From Owenia fusiformis (lineage: Eukaryota > Annelida > Polychaeta > Sabellida > Oweniidae): DNA of 64,000 nucleotides. Where the stretch lies: assembly GCA_903813345.2 (NCBI GenBank), contig CAIIXF020000004.1, positions 22,509,985-22,573,984 on the forward strand, read 5' to 3'. The notes under the pieces are model-generated. The model saw only the letters and a program-made list of their open reading frames with translations. It ran no database searches and was not told the DNA's origin. A program made the position numbers and the translations under genes. Each line of letters begins with the position of its first letter. Positions within the stretch are counted from its first letter, which is position 1. Shown here piece after piece: positions 9,817-21,639 of this stretch.

Positions 9817-11778
9817 CAGGGTGATCCAGAAGTAACGTCAAAGATGTTGTAATTTCAAAAGTATTCATCAGATCTTCATGAAATTTGGTATACATGTACC
9901 CACAACATTTCTGAGTTACCATCTCAAAGATTGGAATTCAATCATTTCATTGGTTGAAATTATGGTTGCTATAGTAACCCGATATCGCGTAACCCGGGGC
10001 AAATTACTTAACGTGTAATGCGTAATCTCAAAATATCAACAAGATCTGAAATTGTTATATCCTCAACATTTTATTTCACAACAATATAAATCATACTATT
10101 GCACAGTTACTAATAATAGTTCATTCTACATAATTGCCACCATTTGCAACACATTTCTCATGTCTGGATACCCATTCCTTGAACACAGAATTAAATCCAT
10201 TAGAACTCATTCCTTGTAGGGCTAGTACTACGGCATTTTTCAATTCCTCACAGGATTGAAAATTATTTCCACTAAGGTTTCTTTTTAGTTCCCCATACAA
10301 ATAAAAGTCACTGGGGGCAAGATCAGGTGAATAAGGGGCATGTTCAAGTTGTTGAAATCCAAGTGTTTGGACTGTGTTGCTGGTCAGGATTGCAGTGTGC
10401 GTAGGGGCATTGTCCCAATGCAAGATAAACTGCTGCAGATGTCCGGGACGCTTTTTCCTCAGGGAACGTTGAAGATCACGCTTCAGAACCTGAAAAACAA
10501 ATGTTTAATGGTTGTTAAACCAGTTGTTTCATTGATTGGATTTGGATTTGAATCATGGCCATGGAGTTATAATTATATTGACAGTGAACAACATTTAAAT
10601 ACTTTAATTTAAAAATAAAATTCACAGTATGATGTATTATTAGAACAAATGATATCTTACCTTTGCAATGTAAACGGCATTAATTCTCTGGCCAATGGGA
10701 ACAAAATGGGTTAACACCATTCCTCTAATGTCAAAGAATGTCACAACCATTTGTTTCTTTTGTGGAATTCCTGGTACTATTTTAGGCTTGGTTGGTGTTG
10801 GGGAGTTGTCATGTTTCCACGATGAACTTTGTTGCGTGGTCTCTGGGATGTAGAATGATAGCAATGATTCGTCACTCGTAATGATCTTGTTAAGAAAGTC
10901 ATCTCCATCTCTCCGATATTTTGCAAGAAAGTCCCTTGAAGTCTTAACACGCCGGTCTTTCTGCTCCTGTGTCAAGTCATGCGGCACCCATTTAGCAGAC
11001 ACCTTCTTTAACAGACAGTTCTTTGTCAGTATCCGTTGCACAGTCCCATAGCTCAAATCGTGTTTTTCAGCCAATTCTCTGATAGAAATTTGCCTATTGT
11101 CCATAACATCAGCTTCAATTGCTTTGATGGTTTGATCATCGAATGACGACACTGGCCTGCCTCCTCGCTGCTTGTCTACCACTTCATCATATCCACTGGA
11201 ATACTGGTTAAACCACCTGTAAATGTTTCTCTCAGCAATGGCAGCTTTACCATATGCCTTCTTTATCTGTCTTATAGTCTCTTTTACACCTTTCCCCAAC
11301 TTTACACAGAACTTAATGTTTGTTCTTTGCTCTATTTTACTCTGACTTGGCGCCATCTTGAATTGGGTGGGTTAGTGTCCTTGGTCATGTTAGTATTTGT
11401 CATGGATGATGGAAGCAATTCAAAGAAATTGAAAGCTTTTTATGAATGCCTATTGTGACATCACAACTATTACATATTTGTTACCATGGCAACAAATATA
11501 AAAATCATAGAAAACAAACAATGAACATTTTCAAATGTTACTGACTTTTTAAATTAGAGAAATTCACAAAAACGTCATGGTTTCTCTTCAATTTGCCCCG
11601 GGTTACGCGATATCGGGTTACTATAGCAACCATAATTTCAACCAATGAAATGATTGAATTCCAATCTTTGAGATGGTAACTCAGAAATGTTGTGGGTACA
11701 TGTATACCAAATTTCATGAAGATCTGATGAATACTTTTGAAATTACAATGTCTTTGACGTTACTTCTGGATCACCCTG
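9817..11778 (-). mobile_element. Complete mariner element with 189 bp terminal inverted repeats
   Basis: The terminal inverted repeats 9817-10005 and 11590-11778 begin CAGGGTGATCCAGAAGTAAC and differ at only a few positions. TA dinucleotides flank the element (9815-9816 and 11779-11780). The single gene it carries is on the minus strand and spans most of the interior. The arms are long for a mariner, whose repeats are usually about 30 bp. Near-identity of the arms and the open transposase frame suggest a young insertion. Confidence 0.92.
10121..11356 (-). CDS. Mariner DD34D transposase with one intron
   Basis: Cut-and-paste transposase of the IS630/Tc1/mariner superfamily. Exon 1 is 11356-10661 (232 codons) and exon 2 is 10489-10121 (122 codons plus stop), giving 354 residues, about the normal mariner length. 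The intron of 171 bases has donor AAG/GTAAGATATC and acceptor TTTTTCAG/GTT, phase 0. Two helix-turn-helix regions are visible (about residues 16-52 and 88-112, the second with SIRELAEKHDLSYGTVQRIL). The signature WVPHDLT follows. Catalytic aspartates lie in TSDES, HWDNAPTHT and SPDLAPSDF, with 34 residues between the second and third. No stop or frameshift interrupts the frame, so it may be functional. Without splicing, exon 1 runs into a stop soon after the donor. Mariner genes in animals are normally intronless, so the intron is the odd feature. Confidence 0.9.
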
Positions 11779-11780
11779 TA

Positions 11781-12807
11781 CATACAATGTACACTCCAAT
11801 ACAGATCAACAGAAAATGAATACATGAAAAATGAATGGGACGGATATTCATATTTGGCTATTGCACATCATAATGTGCATATGTGGAATTGTTCAAACAG
11901 CACTAAATCCATTTATAAGTGTTCATTGTCACAGACTTTATTACATTTTTTGTATTAGACGTTTCGAATGCAAACTGCATCCATGATCACTAAATTTAAA
12001 TTGAAAACTATTACGTCATTAAACCTTAACAACGTCAAAAAATAATTAATTGCTATGGCAACATAACTTCCTCCCACAAGCGATCTAGATTGAAGTTGCC
12101 CATGTCTCCATTGAAGTTTCTATGTTTTCTAATGTGAAGGTGAGAGGTTAAGCAAGACGATTTTTTATGACGTGAACCGCAAACGTAAACATTTACGTTC
12201 CCGTTTACGTACTATGAACAAAAGTGCTTTAAGCTAAGCACTTTAGACGTAACGTGAGCGCAAACCTCAAAATGATTTTTTTCTTTTTCTTAGCGGCCTT
12301 TCGTTTTATTTTCTACTTTAAAAGTATAAAAAATATTACTTTATTGACAAATTGATGAAAGTGTTATAACAAAGGAGATGCTTCACAGCCTGGCAGTGTT
12401 CTATGACATCTTGGATCTTACAAAATACAACAGAACTCAATAATATCTTTAATGTCTTCAAAGCATTCATAGTTTTATTACTATGGTGTCACAATATGTA
12501 TAATCGAATTAAGATGAGTTGACATGTGGGTAATTGCCATGCGTGTAATCTCATCAGATTTTACATATGAAATGGATGCCTCAATATTCAAGTTAGGTTT
12601 GTGTCAAACATATTTATGCATTTGACCTATATCATATTTATCTCAATCGAACTTGGTAAAGTATGAAAAATCATTTACGGAACGACCAACCTAGACTTTG
12701 ATTTTTCACGTTTGGATGTACGTAAACCGGGAAATAAGTGGAACAATATGACGTCACATCGTGAGAAAAACCTGCGCGCGCCTTCCCGTTCGCGGTTTAC
12801 GTTGTAA
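11781..12807. other. No gene seen
   Basis: Unique-looking AT-rich sequence. A loose inverted similarity between about 12170-12215 and 12705-12805 (words such as CCGCAAACGTAAAC and CGGTTTACG) may be a decayed transposon, but the ends cannot be placed. Confidence 0.5.
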
Positions 12808-13278
12808 AAGGTGTCACTCCTGTAAATCATTGAAAAATATTGAAAAAAATCACAAAATTCAAGTTCTGTGGCACATATCGCCATTTTCGAACGAACTAGC
12901 CCATACAATGACTATATTTCTGCGTTCCCTTATACATAACCTTCATCTTGACACTATATTTAACATAGGGTTTGCGTCTCGATTTTTATATATCACTACG
13001 CCAACATAGGGACTAATTTTCAGGTAAAATCCCTGCTTCACCGATGAAAATTAACGAATAAAGTAGTTCCAGTTTACGGAACTATATTCTTGCGATTTTT
13101 TTCTTAAAATGGCACATTTAGAAAGTACTTGGCCTCAGCTTTACATACATACCTCAAATGGCCACATTGCATACACTTAAACCTACTATACACACCATTG
13201 AAGTTGGCATGGCTTCGTTTTTAAAGTATTAAAAAACACTGTCCTACCCGGAAGTGCTATTTACCGGAGTGACACCTT
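12808..13278. mobile_element. Short-TIR non-autonomous element
   Basis: The ends AAGGTGTCACTCCTGTAAAT and ATTTACCGGAGTGACACCTT are inverted copies of one another. The 471 bp interior has no coding capacity. The target duplication is not clear. Confidence 0.6.
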
Positions 13279-13727
13279 AATATCCCAAAACGGAAAATTT
13301 GACTATGATATTTTTTGCTCATTTAGCATTTTTTCGAACAATTGAGTTATTTCATGCTCGAAACAGCTGCATTTCCATACTTTTAATACGTTTTCTACAA
13401 AATATAGTCATATTTGGGGAAATAGGTGAGGGCTGAGTCTATAAAAACTGGCCAAAATGACCTAAAATTGGGTCATCAACTTCAGAGATCTCATGCAAAA
13501 ATTTTAGACGCAAAATCTCCGAGATTATTTCATTTTGTCAATCTTTATAGTAATGCCTTTCAAGTATTACACAGAATGAACTGAAATGTATGTTGCTAAA
13601 TGCAAATATTTTGAGTCAAATGTGGTCCCCATGTGCAAAATTCATATCATATTATTGACCGCGTATGTTACAGTACTACACTTGTGAATTATGGGGGATA
13701 TGACGTCATAATGTTTACAGAAAAAAC

Positions 13728-13817
13728 ATGGTAGACGGAAATTTTGTAAACGTAGATGAAAGTGATATTTTGACTTTACTAGACGACAAGTATAGCAAAA
13801 TACAAATAGAAACGTAA
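13728..13817 (+). pseudogene. Frameshifted N-terminal relic of a Crypton/DUF3504-like gene
   Basis: A 29-codon frame starting at ATG 13728 reads F-V-N-V-D-E-S-D-I-L-T-L-L, closely paralleling the start of the frame at 14200 (F-K-N-V-E-E-E-D-I-I-S-L-L). Compared with it, one base is missing near the SQNTKK position. The frame therefore ends early while the DNA similarity continues a little further. It is probably a decayed paralogue. Confidence 0.5.
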
Positions 13818-13934
13818 AATTAACATTAATTTACTAATGAGTACGCATTGCTGGCGTGGTTCGGAGAAAAGATTGTGAAATGAAGCCATAACGATTGATA
13901 ATTGTCGTCTATATGTGTATTAGGCCTATTAGTT

Positions 13935-14125
13935 TCTTCGGACTAACAAAACAATTGTAGACCTCTCCATTCGGTCAACCGTCAAAATCATATACCTCGA
14001 CTGTAAACCTTGAAACTACTGTTGACCTCGACCTTCGGTCTCTGTCAACAGTAGTTTCTCGGTTTACAGTCTCGGTATACAATTTTGCCGGTTGACCTCT
14101 GGAGAGGTCAACAATTGTATACTGT
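13935..14125. repeat. Foldback repeat, copy A
   Basis: Starts TCTTCGGACTAACAAAACAA followed by GACCTCTCCATTCGGT. It contains a nested hairpin (AACTACTGTTGAC with its complement) and ends with complementary GACCTCTGGAGAGGTC and CAATTGTATAC words. The same leader recurs at 14455. Confidence 0.6.
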
Positions 14126-14199
14126 ACACCACGCAATGCATTGCCGGTGAATAATATTCCCAGCATTCCACTAAAATGACGTCATAATCAGACGATAAA

Positions 14200-14466
14200 A
14201 TGGCCGCCGCTAGCACTAGCCGTTTCAAAAATGTTGAAGAAGAGGATATTATTAGTCTCTTAGAGAGTAAAGACAGTCAAAATACGAAGAAAAATCTAAA
14301 ACTTTGTACAAAGCTTTTAGTGGACTTCGCCCAGGAGAGTAATTTGACTCCATTGAGTGAACTTACTGCCGATATACTGAAATACAACATGAACGTCTCG
14401 AGGGTCTGGATCCAACTTCAAGTCAACTTCAAAAGTCAGAAAAATCTAAGATATTCTTCGGACTAA
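14200..14466 (+). CDS. N-terminal fragment of a Crypton/DUF3504 (ZMYM-type)-like protein
   Basis: An open frame of 88 codons from an ATG followed by an alanine-rich MAAAS start. Residues about 9-60 (FKNVEEEDIISLLE, then KDSQNTKK, then LLVDFAQESN and LSELTADIL) resemble the small helical domain at the start of many invertebrate proteins related to Crypton tyrosine recombinases and to the DUF3504/ZMYM family. That domain typically has a DxxIxxLLxxKxSxNTKK pattern. Similarity stops after about residue 60. The tail of the frame runs into a repeat leader shared with 13935, so the rest of the gene is either beyond an unrecognised splice site or lost. No recombinase catalytic domain is seen nearby. 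It is probably a fragment left by transposition. Confidence 0.45.
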   Translation: MAAASTSRFKNVEEEDIISLLESKDSQNTKKNLKLCTKLLVDFAQESNLTPLSELTADILKYNMNVSRVWIQLQVNFKSQKNLRYSSD

Positions 14467-14590
14467 CAAAACAATTATAGACCTCTCCATTCGGTTAACT
14501 GTCAAAATTATATCCCGAGACTGTAAGGTCGAGGTTTACAGTCTCGGGATATAATTTTGACAGTAAACCGAATGGAGAGGTCAATAATTG
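14455..14590. repeat. Foldback repeat, copy B
   Basis: Same leader as the copy at 13935 (TCTTCGGACTAACAAAACAA), then a near-perfect hairpin. GACCTCTCCATTCGGTTAAC pairs with its complement near 14560-14582, and TATATCCCGAGACTGTAA pairs with TTACAGTCTCGGGATATA. Confidence 0.7.
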
Positions 14591-15186
14591 TATATAATCC
14601 CAACATGTAAAGGACGACCTAATTATACCATGGTCAAAAGCAATATACCAAAATCCCAAACGTGCATTTGGGAATTTAAGAGCATGGAAAACAAAATACT
14701 TATGATTTAAATATTTCAATTAATTAAGATTATTAAACAAAATACCATACCATACACACTAGACTCTAAAATCGAATGAAACCAGAGATTTTTTATTTTT
14801 GCCATCTTTTGACATTGTACTACATACAAATACAATTTCTCCACATTTTAAAACAACTTTTGTGTAAATTGGATGAAAATTGTTCAAATAAGAGCAATTT
14901 TAGTAAGGATTTTCTCGTCACTCTGGTTTTCAAGGTCATTTCTGAGGTGACGAGAAATCTCGTCACTCCAGGTAGTCAAGCGGTTAAAGGTGCAACAATT
15001 AGTGCAGATGGCCATTCAACGATCATCGACCAGTGCCAAAGTACATTTAAGTTTGGATATTTCATCAAGACTAACATCTATTTTTATTATCTACAAAGAA
15101 ACCCCCTGGATGAACACTATTTCAGCTGATATTCCTCTTGAAACGTGGGGATTCACATAATAGGCCAAATATTGACCTGATAGCTC

Positions 15187-15960
15187 AAAAAAAATGGATG
15201 GACCAAATTACAAAAGAGGAACAGTTTCTTTAACATTTAATTTTCTTCTGAGTAGAAGCTTGACATTTAACTGAGTCATTCAGTAATTTTTCTATTTGTC
15301 TTACATGATCATTGGGTCTATCAACATGAACATGTTATCCCCTCAAAATGTTCTCCAAAGCAAATCTGAGAATCTGAGGTACCCTTGCCCATGCGAAAAT
15401 GCTGGTTCCATCAATTTTTTTTGTAGAAGTTCATTTAGGTTAGTTTGTGATGCTGTAAAGCGCTTTCAGAGGCCCTTCAAAATCAAGGGTGTAAAGTGGG
15501 ATGACCCTAGGGGGGGGGGGGCAATCAATTGGGTAATTCAATGCTATCTTTTGATTTCCAAAGAGTTCTACCAAACGATCTGCCACAGGCCTTTTGGACC
15601 ATCCTGTTGCCATCATAAGTAACGAAATTGAACCCTCTGACAATGATATGTTGTATTTCTATCCAGGAATAAACAACTGGATCTTTGATCATATCAAGAT
15701 ATCACTGTCCACCGCATTCATGCCAAAAAAGAATTGATCATCACATATCCAACCACTGGGAAGTTGGCGCAAATCAGATTTCACATGCGTCTATAAAATC
15801 TGTCCTGTGCAGCCAGTCTTGGACGGATTTTGAATCTGATGGTGTGGATTTATTCGAGAAAGACTGGTCTTTTGGTATCTAAGTATATTTTAGGGAAAAA
15901 GTCAAAATCATAAAAGATATTGAACTTTTTGTAAGTGTAACATTTTTTTGAAACACACTG
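15187..15960. mobile_element. Left-truncated copy of the CAGTGTGTCTC element
   Basis: Matches the intact element at 24673-25670, but the left inverted repeat is missing. The right end AAACACACTG at 15960 and the adjoining TA are kept. A G run at about 15510 is expanded relative to the other copy. No recognisable protein. Confidence 0.7.
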
Positions 15961-16136
15961 TATAGTCCTTATTGCCCCTTTAAATGTGCATTAGATTGAA
16001 GAGAATGTTCGGATGATCGGTTGACCGGAACATTAAACATTTGAATTATTAACAGATATAATTGAAATAAATCATTTTATTATGATCTGGTAATCGATAA
16101 AACAGCGGGATTATGAATATACTATTGTTTTAAACG

Positions 16137-17393
16137 ATGACGGTACAAGTCCAATGTATGAAACACTTAACACTTTTAAAGTGCTGCTTTGTAACACTAA
16201 TCATCCTCATCGTTTTGTTAAACTTTCCCGTTGCAAGAAATACTATTATACGTTTAAGAAAATGGAATATCAATCTACAAAGACCACGTGGAATTGTTAA
16301 CGCACTGCCTTATCTTGATTACGAGATTCCTGGTAATGAGAGTAACTCAAAAAAGGACACGGCCATGGACAAAACAATATCAACGGGCTGGAAAGGGGCG
16401 AGTCAGATTTACACGAATGCTAGCACAGTCATGTCTGAACGTTTGGAATGTACGGGCGACGTCACACTCGCAATAGTGGATCTAAGGATCATTGTACTCA
16501 CACAAAAAAAGAACTAAATCTCTGAAGGTATGCCTAGAACATATTAATAACGCTGAATATCACGGTGAGAAGGTGGTTTTGGATATCTGGATTGACAGAG
16601 AGAAAAACACTGAAGCGCTCAATGAAGAACATATCATGATGGTGAAAAAATTCACTTTTAAGTCACACATTATAAAATGCGTCCATATCCAAGACCAGCA
16701 CTTGGGTATATACGGGCAATGGATAGACACTTGGAAACTTGGCCCGAATAATAAAGAAATCGGCGTCATTCTTGAGGATGATATTGACGTTTCACCACAT
16801 TTCTATACATGGCTGAAACATGTACATTTAAAATACCAACACAGGGAAGACGTCTCGGGGGTAGGTCTCTCAACGATCTACCCCGACCCCATCGCTGATA
16901 AAAAGTCATGTTTAGACCGAATGAACGCAACAGGACAATCACCGAACAAATGCAACACAATCCAAGTGCCTCCAAAGAACAATTCTGTCTACATGTATAG
17001 AATCCCAACGACCTGGGGTTTTAGCCCCAAAATCTCAAGTTGGAGAAAATTCCAGAAATGGTACCATGACATCAGGCGATCTAACAAAACCTTTAGACCC
17101 ATCATTGACGCCAAAATAATCCACAACACGTGGTTTAATAAAGTAAAGGATATGTGGTCCATGTGGCACATCATCACTGCCATACAAATAAACTTTATTG
17201 CATATTTCCCAATATAGAAAACAATGGAAAATTTGCCAATCATAGACAAGAGAAGGGACTCCATTACTTTGTGGAGAAGAAGGTGATTTTCCACAGCCCA
17301 AGCTTAGTCAGGGCATGGAATGACAGATATCTTGATCTCCCAGATAAACTGGTCCATGTTGGTTATGATGACAGTTTTTCAACCGAATCTTAA
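16137..17393 (+). pseudogene. Frameshifted copy of the glycosyltransferase-like gene
   Basis: This is the left-copy paralogue of the intact gene at 25845-27098 and about the same length, ending in the same FSTES tail. Two single-base indels break it. An A run at about 16503-16509 has seven A where the intact copy has six, and one base is missing near 17172, where CATCATCACT replaces CATCTTTCACT. The two shifts cancel, so the frame is shared at the two ends but wrong over about 220 codons in the middle, including the EDDID region. Many codons elsewhere are still conserved and the rest has no stops in the shifted frames, so the breaks look recent or could be assembly errors. The signal anchor near the N-terminus is intact. 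Confidence 0.8.
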
Positions 17394-18283
17394 CATTGTT
17401 TGATTATTTGAACTTAATGGGATTCTAATTTTTTTGAGTGATTTGGTTTTGGATTGTTTTTCCTTTGAGACATTTTATAGAATCTAGAAGTGAAATTACA
17501 ACATACGTATATAAACCGATCTTGCAGGTTATGAAAAACATTGCAAGATTAAACTCGTCATTTTGTCAATCTTATGAGCAATCTTAGAGGCAATATCAAA
17601 TCTATAGGTGGTGACAAAATTGCTAACAAAATGTACAAATGACCTACAAATCGTTTCCTTACAATCTCAAATACAATATATCCTAAAAGGTCCATGATAT
17701 GTTATTTTGTGAAGTTATTAGGAAATCAAAGTGAAAACATTGGGGGAAGAATTTGAATTCTCCCAAATAATTAAAATGGTAACCAAAATAAAAGGAAAAT
17801 AACACATTATTGTAAAATTTTTAGTTTTCCAAAAGTTAAATATGCACTAGAAAATAGACATGCCAAAATGTCCTAAATTTCAATCAATTTCTTGTTTTGA
17901 CAGCTCGCTAGTACTGATTCTCTCTTTAATAAATTAAGCTTAAAACGGGCATCATGTACGGGAATTATGCGTAGAGGGCGCGTGGGGCGGTTTTGACCTT
18001 GAACGGCACCGGAGGAACTTACCAGCTCAAACCTGTTCTAACTTGTTGGTAACAAGCTAGAAAATAAGTTCCGACAAATCAGCGACTTAATTGATGACAG
18101 ATCGCCACGACAAATCCTGACACCTATTGATGTATCAGGAAATCTGATATATTTATATCAGCACTGTATTGGTTGTAGATAGACATTTGACCATGCAAAA
18201 GCAGGATTTACTTATTGCTAATTTCAAGGAAAATACAATTCATAACATCGTCAAGTTGGCCAATATATCAAGGTAACCGGACA

Positions 18284-18720
18284 ACTCATCCCCTAGACAA
18301 CTCATCCCCTGGACAACTCATCCCTGGACAACTCATCCCTGGACAACTCATCCCCTAGACAACTCATCCCTGGACAACTCCTCCCCTAGACAACTCATCC
18401 CTGGACAACTCATCCCTGGACAACTCATCCCCTGGAATCCCATCCCCTGGACAACTCATCCCCTGGACATCTCATCCCCTAGACAACTCATCCCTGGACA
18501 ACTCATCCCCTAAACAACTCATCCCCTGGACAATTCATCCCCTAGACAACTCATCCCCTGGACAACTCCTCCCCTAGACAACTCATCCCCTGGACAACTC
18601 ATCCTTGGACAACTCATCCCCTGGACAATTCATCCCCTAGACAACTCATCCCCTGGACAACTCACCCCCTAGACAACTCATCCCCTGGACAACTCATCCC
18701 CTGGAAGACTCATCCTTTGG
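18284..18720. repeat. 18 bp minisatellite, forward block
   Basis: More than 20 copies of GGACAACTCATCCCCTAG-like units, alternating CCCCTAG and CCCCTGG with some lacking two C. The block starts with CGGACAACTC. Confidence 0.9.
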
Positions 18721-19012
18721 CATGTTTGAGTAAGTTAATGTAATATTGTTAATTATCCCAACGAACGAAGTTCTACAGGGATATAGTGAAGCCCTCCGTC
18801 CGTCCGTCAGTCAAAATTATGCAGAGAGAAAACTTTATTTTTTGTCGTATTAAGTCATGTAATATAAGGACAAGAGATGGACGTTTTAATGGCACTGTTT
18901 GAATGTTTGACCATTTAATTGTGTCAATAAAGTGAAAAATAATATTTAGAATGATTCAAAATGTATTTAATAAATATTTATTTTCCAAAAAAACTTTACA
19001 ATTTGTGATAAA
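18721..19012. repeat. Spacer between inverted minisatellite blocks
   Basis: Contains a short repeat CCCAACGAACGAAGTTCTAC followed by GTCCGTCCGTCAG. Related fragments lie at about 27583 and 57955. No gene. Confidence 0.6.
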
Positions 19013-19172
19013 GGATGAGTTGTCTAGGGGATGAGTTGTCCAGGGGATGAGTTGTCTAGGGGATGAGATGTCCAGGAGATGAGTTGTCCAGGGGATGAGA
19101 TGTCTAGGGGATGAGTTGTCTTGGGGATAAGTTGTCCAGGGATGAGTTGTCTAGGGGATGAGTTGTCCGTAA
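19013..19172. repeat. 18 bp minisatellite, inverted block
   Basis: About nine copies of the same unit in the opposite orientation (GGGGATGAGTTGTCCAGG and variants), ending GAGTTGTCCG. With the forward block it forms a large inverted repeat, as if the minisatellite made up the terminal repeats of one element of about 0.9 kb. Confidence 0.85.
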
Positions 19173-19420
19173 GCCTATATCAATATTTATTAATGTCATT
19201 CATTCACAGGGAGTCATGGATGGCTAAATAATCATTAAATTCGCAAAGTGGGGTTAACTTCAGCTCGGACCCAAGTTTTAAACATTGCAAAAGTCAGTGC
19301 ATGGGGCATAAGGACAATTGGAAGAAGGTGTGGCAGGTATGGCATAGACAGTTTAAAGTGTATATACTCATACTCTTACAAGAATACAGCCTCTACCCCT
19401 TCAAATTGCCACCACTTCTT

Positions 19421-19842
19421 TGCACATAAAGATGCGCTCATCTCTCCGAGTCATGCATGGTTCAGCCCTGAGTCATATGTGGGTTAAAGCAGAGAAAAAC
19501 AGCCCATTGGCAATTCTTTCTCCTTATTTTGCAATATCTGGTGGAGGAATGGTGAGCACAGATCTTCCTGAGATAGCTCCAAAAGAAAAAGTCACAACAA
19601 TTCAAGTCAGGAGCACTCCCATTGGCACTTTCTGATTTTTGCAATATCTGAAACTTGGTCCAGAGCCGATTTTGACACACTGTGCAAATGGAAGGATTTC
19701 TCACCCAACCATGACCACATGTGAATGAATGACATATCATTGCAAAGAGGAGGGATGTGGCTTCAAATGAAATTGATGTAGTCATCACTAGTTTTGTGAT
19801 TTTACGAGATAACTGCTTGTTGCGTTTTTTTGATACGCCTTG
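19421..19842 (-). pseudogene. Relic of the 3' part of a mariner-like transposase, left copy
   Basis: On the minus strand the sequence encodes NGSAPDLNCCDFFFWSYLR, matching the third-aspartate region (APDLNPCDFFLWGYL type) of mariner-like transposases. Upstream is a decayed frame, and a terminal-repeat-like CAAGGCGTATC end lies next to TA at 19842-19844. Only one end of the element is recognisable. Confidence 0.65.
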
Positions 19843-20202
19843 TATATACACTTCTCATGTAGCTTCCACCTCCAGGCCTCTGATGGAATGTCTCAACATC
19901 AAAGAGTAAATCTAGCCATTTAGAATAATTCATAAATGAGAAAGTTACACTTACTTAGTTGTAGGTTTAGTTTTATGCATTAAAGATACCTAAAATCCTA
20001 GAAAATACACATGCAAATAGAAGCTTGTTTTCTTGCTAGGCAACGGCAGGAAGTGGTAAAACTTTGAACACTAATTAGCAGGGGAATGTTCATGATTAAC
20101 ATCCAAAAGTTGTAAATGTAAAGCCTGTCGGATTTGCCATCTCCTCATTGCCAATAACATGGATAATTCAACATCACAAAAGTTTGTAACATTGAACAAT
20201 AT

Positions 20203-20781
20203 AATCACGCGGTCCTAACTTCGACCATTAATTTGAATTTTTGACCTACCGGATGTTTGAAAATCAAGGATTACGAGTCTCATACTGCACCGTTTTTCTT
20301 CAAAACTTGTTCCATTCAAAGCATAACAAAAATCCCTTTCTGTTGGTACATTATTCTCTTAAACAGTCCCTACTTCCAGCGGCATTTTGGTCCCCAGCTG
20401 TAAGAAGGCCTTCTAACAGCTTGGGACCAAAACGCTGCTAGAACGAAGGACTTTACAATAAAGTAATGCACCGACAGAAAGGCAATTTTGTTTTGCTTTT
20501 AATGCTATAAGTTTGAAGAAAAACGGAGCAGTATGAGCCTCGCAATCCTTGATTTTCAAGCACCTGGTAGGCCAAAAATTCAAATTAACGGTCGAAGTTA
20601 GGACCGCGTGATAATATCGTTCTACCAATCTTCTGTCCATTATAAGGACCGGCTATTATGAGTAATGCCCCAGTCACATTTTAACTACGGCAACCGTACG
20701 GCGGCCGTAGCTTTCCAAAATTGAGAGAGATAAGCAGCATGAAATAAAGTGAGCTACGGTCATCGTACAGCCGCTCTAGAG
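20203..20781. mobile_element. Long-armed palindromic MITE, left copy (left arm truncated)
   Basis: Matches 29731-30772. The right arm, ending GCCGCTCTAGAG next to TA, is complete. The outer 160 bp or so of the left arm is missing, so the copy starts at ATCACGCGGTCC. It lacks the internal 290 bp insertion found in the other copy. Confidence 0.8.
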
Positions 20782-21171
20782 TAAATGCGATTGAGGCTTA
20801 AGACATATTACATTACACAAGTTAAAGAAGTATAACGTAGAACCATATACTTGTATAGCAATAGGCAAGGTTCGTCTACCTACGTTCGTATGGTACAATA
20901 ATGATTAAATAGATGTCACAAGCAGTCAGTTACATTGTAGTAAGTAAATATGTACAATAAAACCTGTCTATGTGAACACCTGTTTCTAGTGGACACCCTT
21001 CCTCTGGACATACTCTTCTGACTTCTGTATAAATTACCCTCTCTGTAGTCAAAACCTACCGACGATGAACGTTTTTTCTTGGCAAAAAATTCAATATACA
21101 CAGGTCATCCTTTGATTTATGAGTAATATATATACGTATATAATCAATAAAAGTTTTTATCCACGGCTGGA

Positions 21172-21630
21172 TTGTCATCATTTACTCGCATTCGAGCGTT
21201 GTTGCCGTCATTCTTCGTATTCGATTGTGATTTTCATCATTTACTCGTATTCGAGCGTTTTTGTCGTCATTCCTTGTATTTGATTGTGATTGTCATCATT
21301 TACTCGCATTCGGGCGTTGTCGTCGTCATTCTTCGTATTAGGGTGTTGATTATCATCATTTACTCGCATTCGAGCGTTGTCGTCGTCATTCTTCGTATTC
21401 GATTGTGATTTTCATCATTTACTCGTATTCGAGCGTTGTTGTCGTCATTCCTTGTATTTGATTGTGATTGTCATCATTTTCTCACATTCGAGCGTAGTCG
21501 TCGTCATTCTTCGTATTAGGGTGTTGATTATCGTCATTTACTCGCATTCGAGCGTTGTCGTCGTCATTCTTCGTATTAGGGTGTTGATTATCATCATTTA
21601 CTCGCATTCGAGCGTTGTCGCCTTCATTCT
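21172..21630. repeat. 59 bp minisatellite, left copy
   Basis: About eight units containing TCATCATTTACTCGCATTCG, AGCGTTG and CGTCGTCATTCTTCGTATT. The repeating frames (SHSSVVVVILRIR) are a by-product of the array. Confidence 0.85.
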
Positions 21631-21639
21631 TTGTATGGT

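Noticed and set aside
15440-15643. Minus-strand frame conserved in both duplicates (also 25148-25345)
   Set aside because: It lies inside a TA-flanked element, its length changes in a homopolymer G run, and no domain is visible; shared sequence is explained by the duplication.
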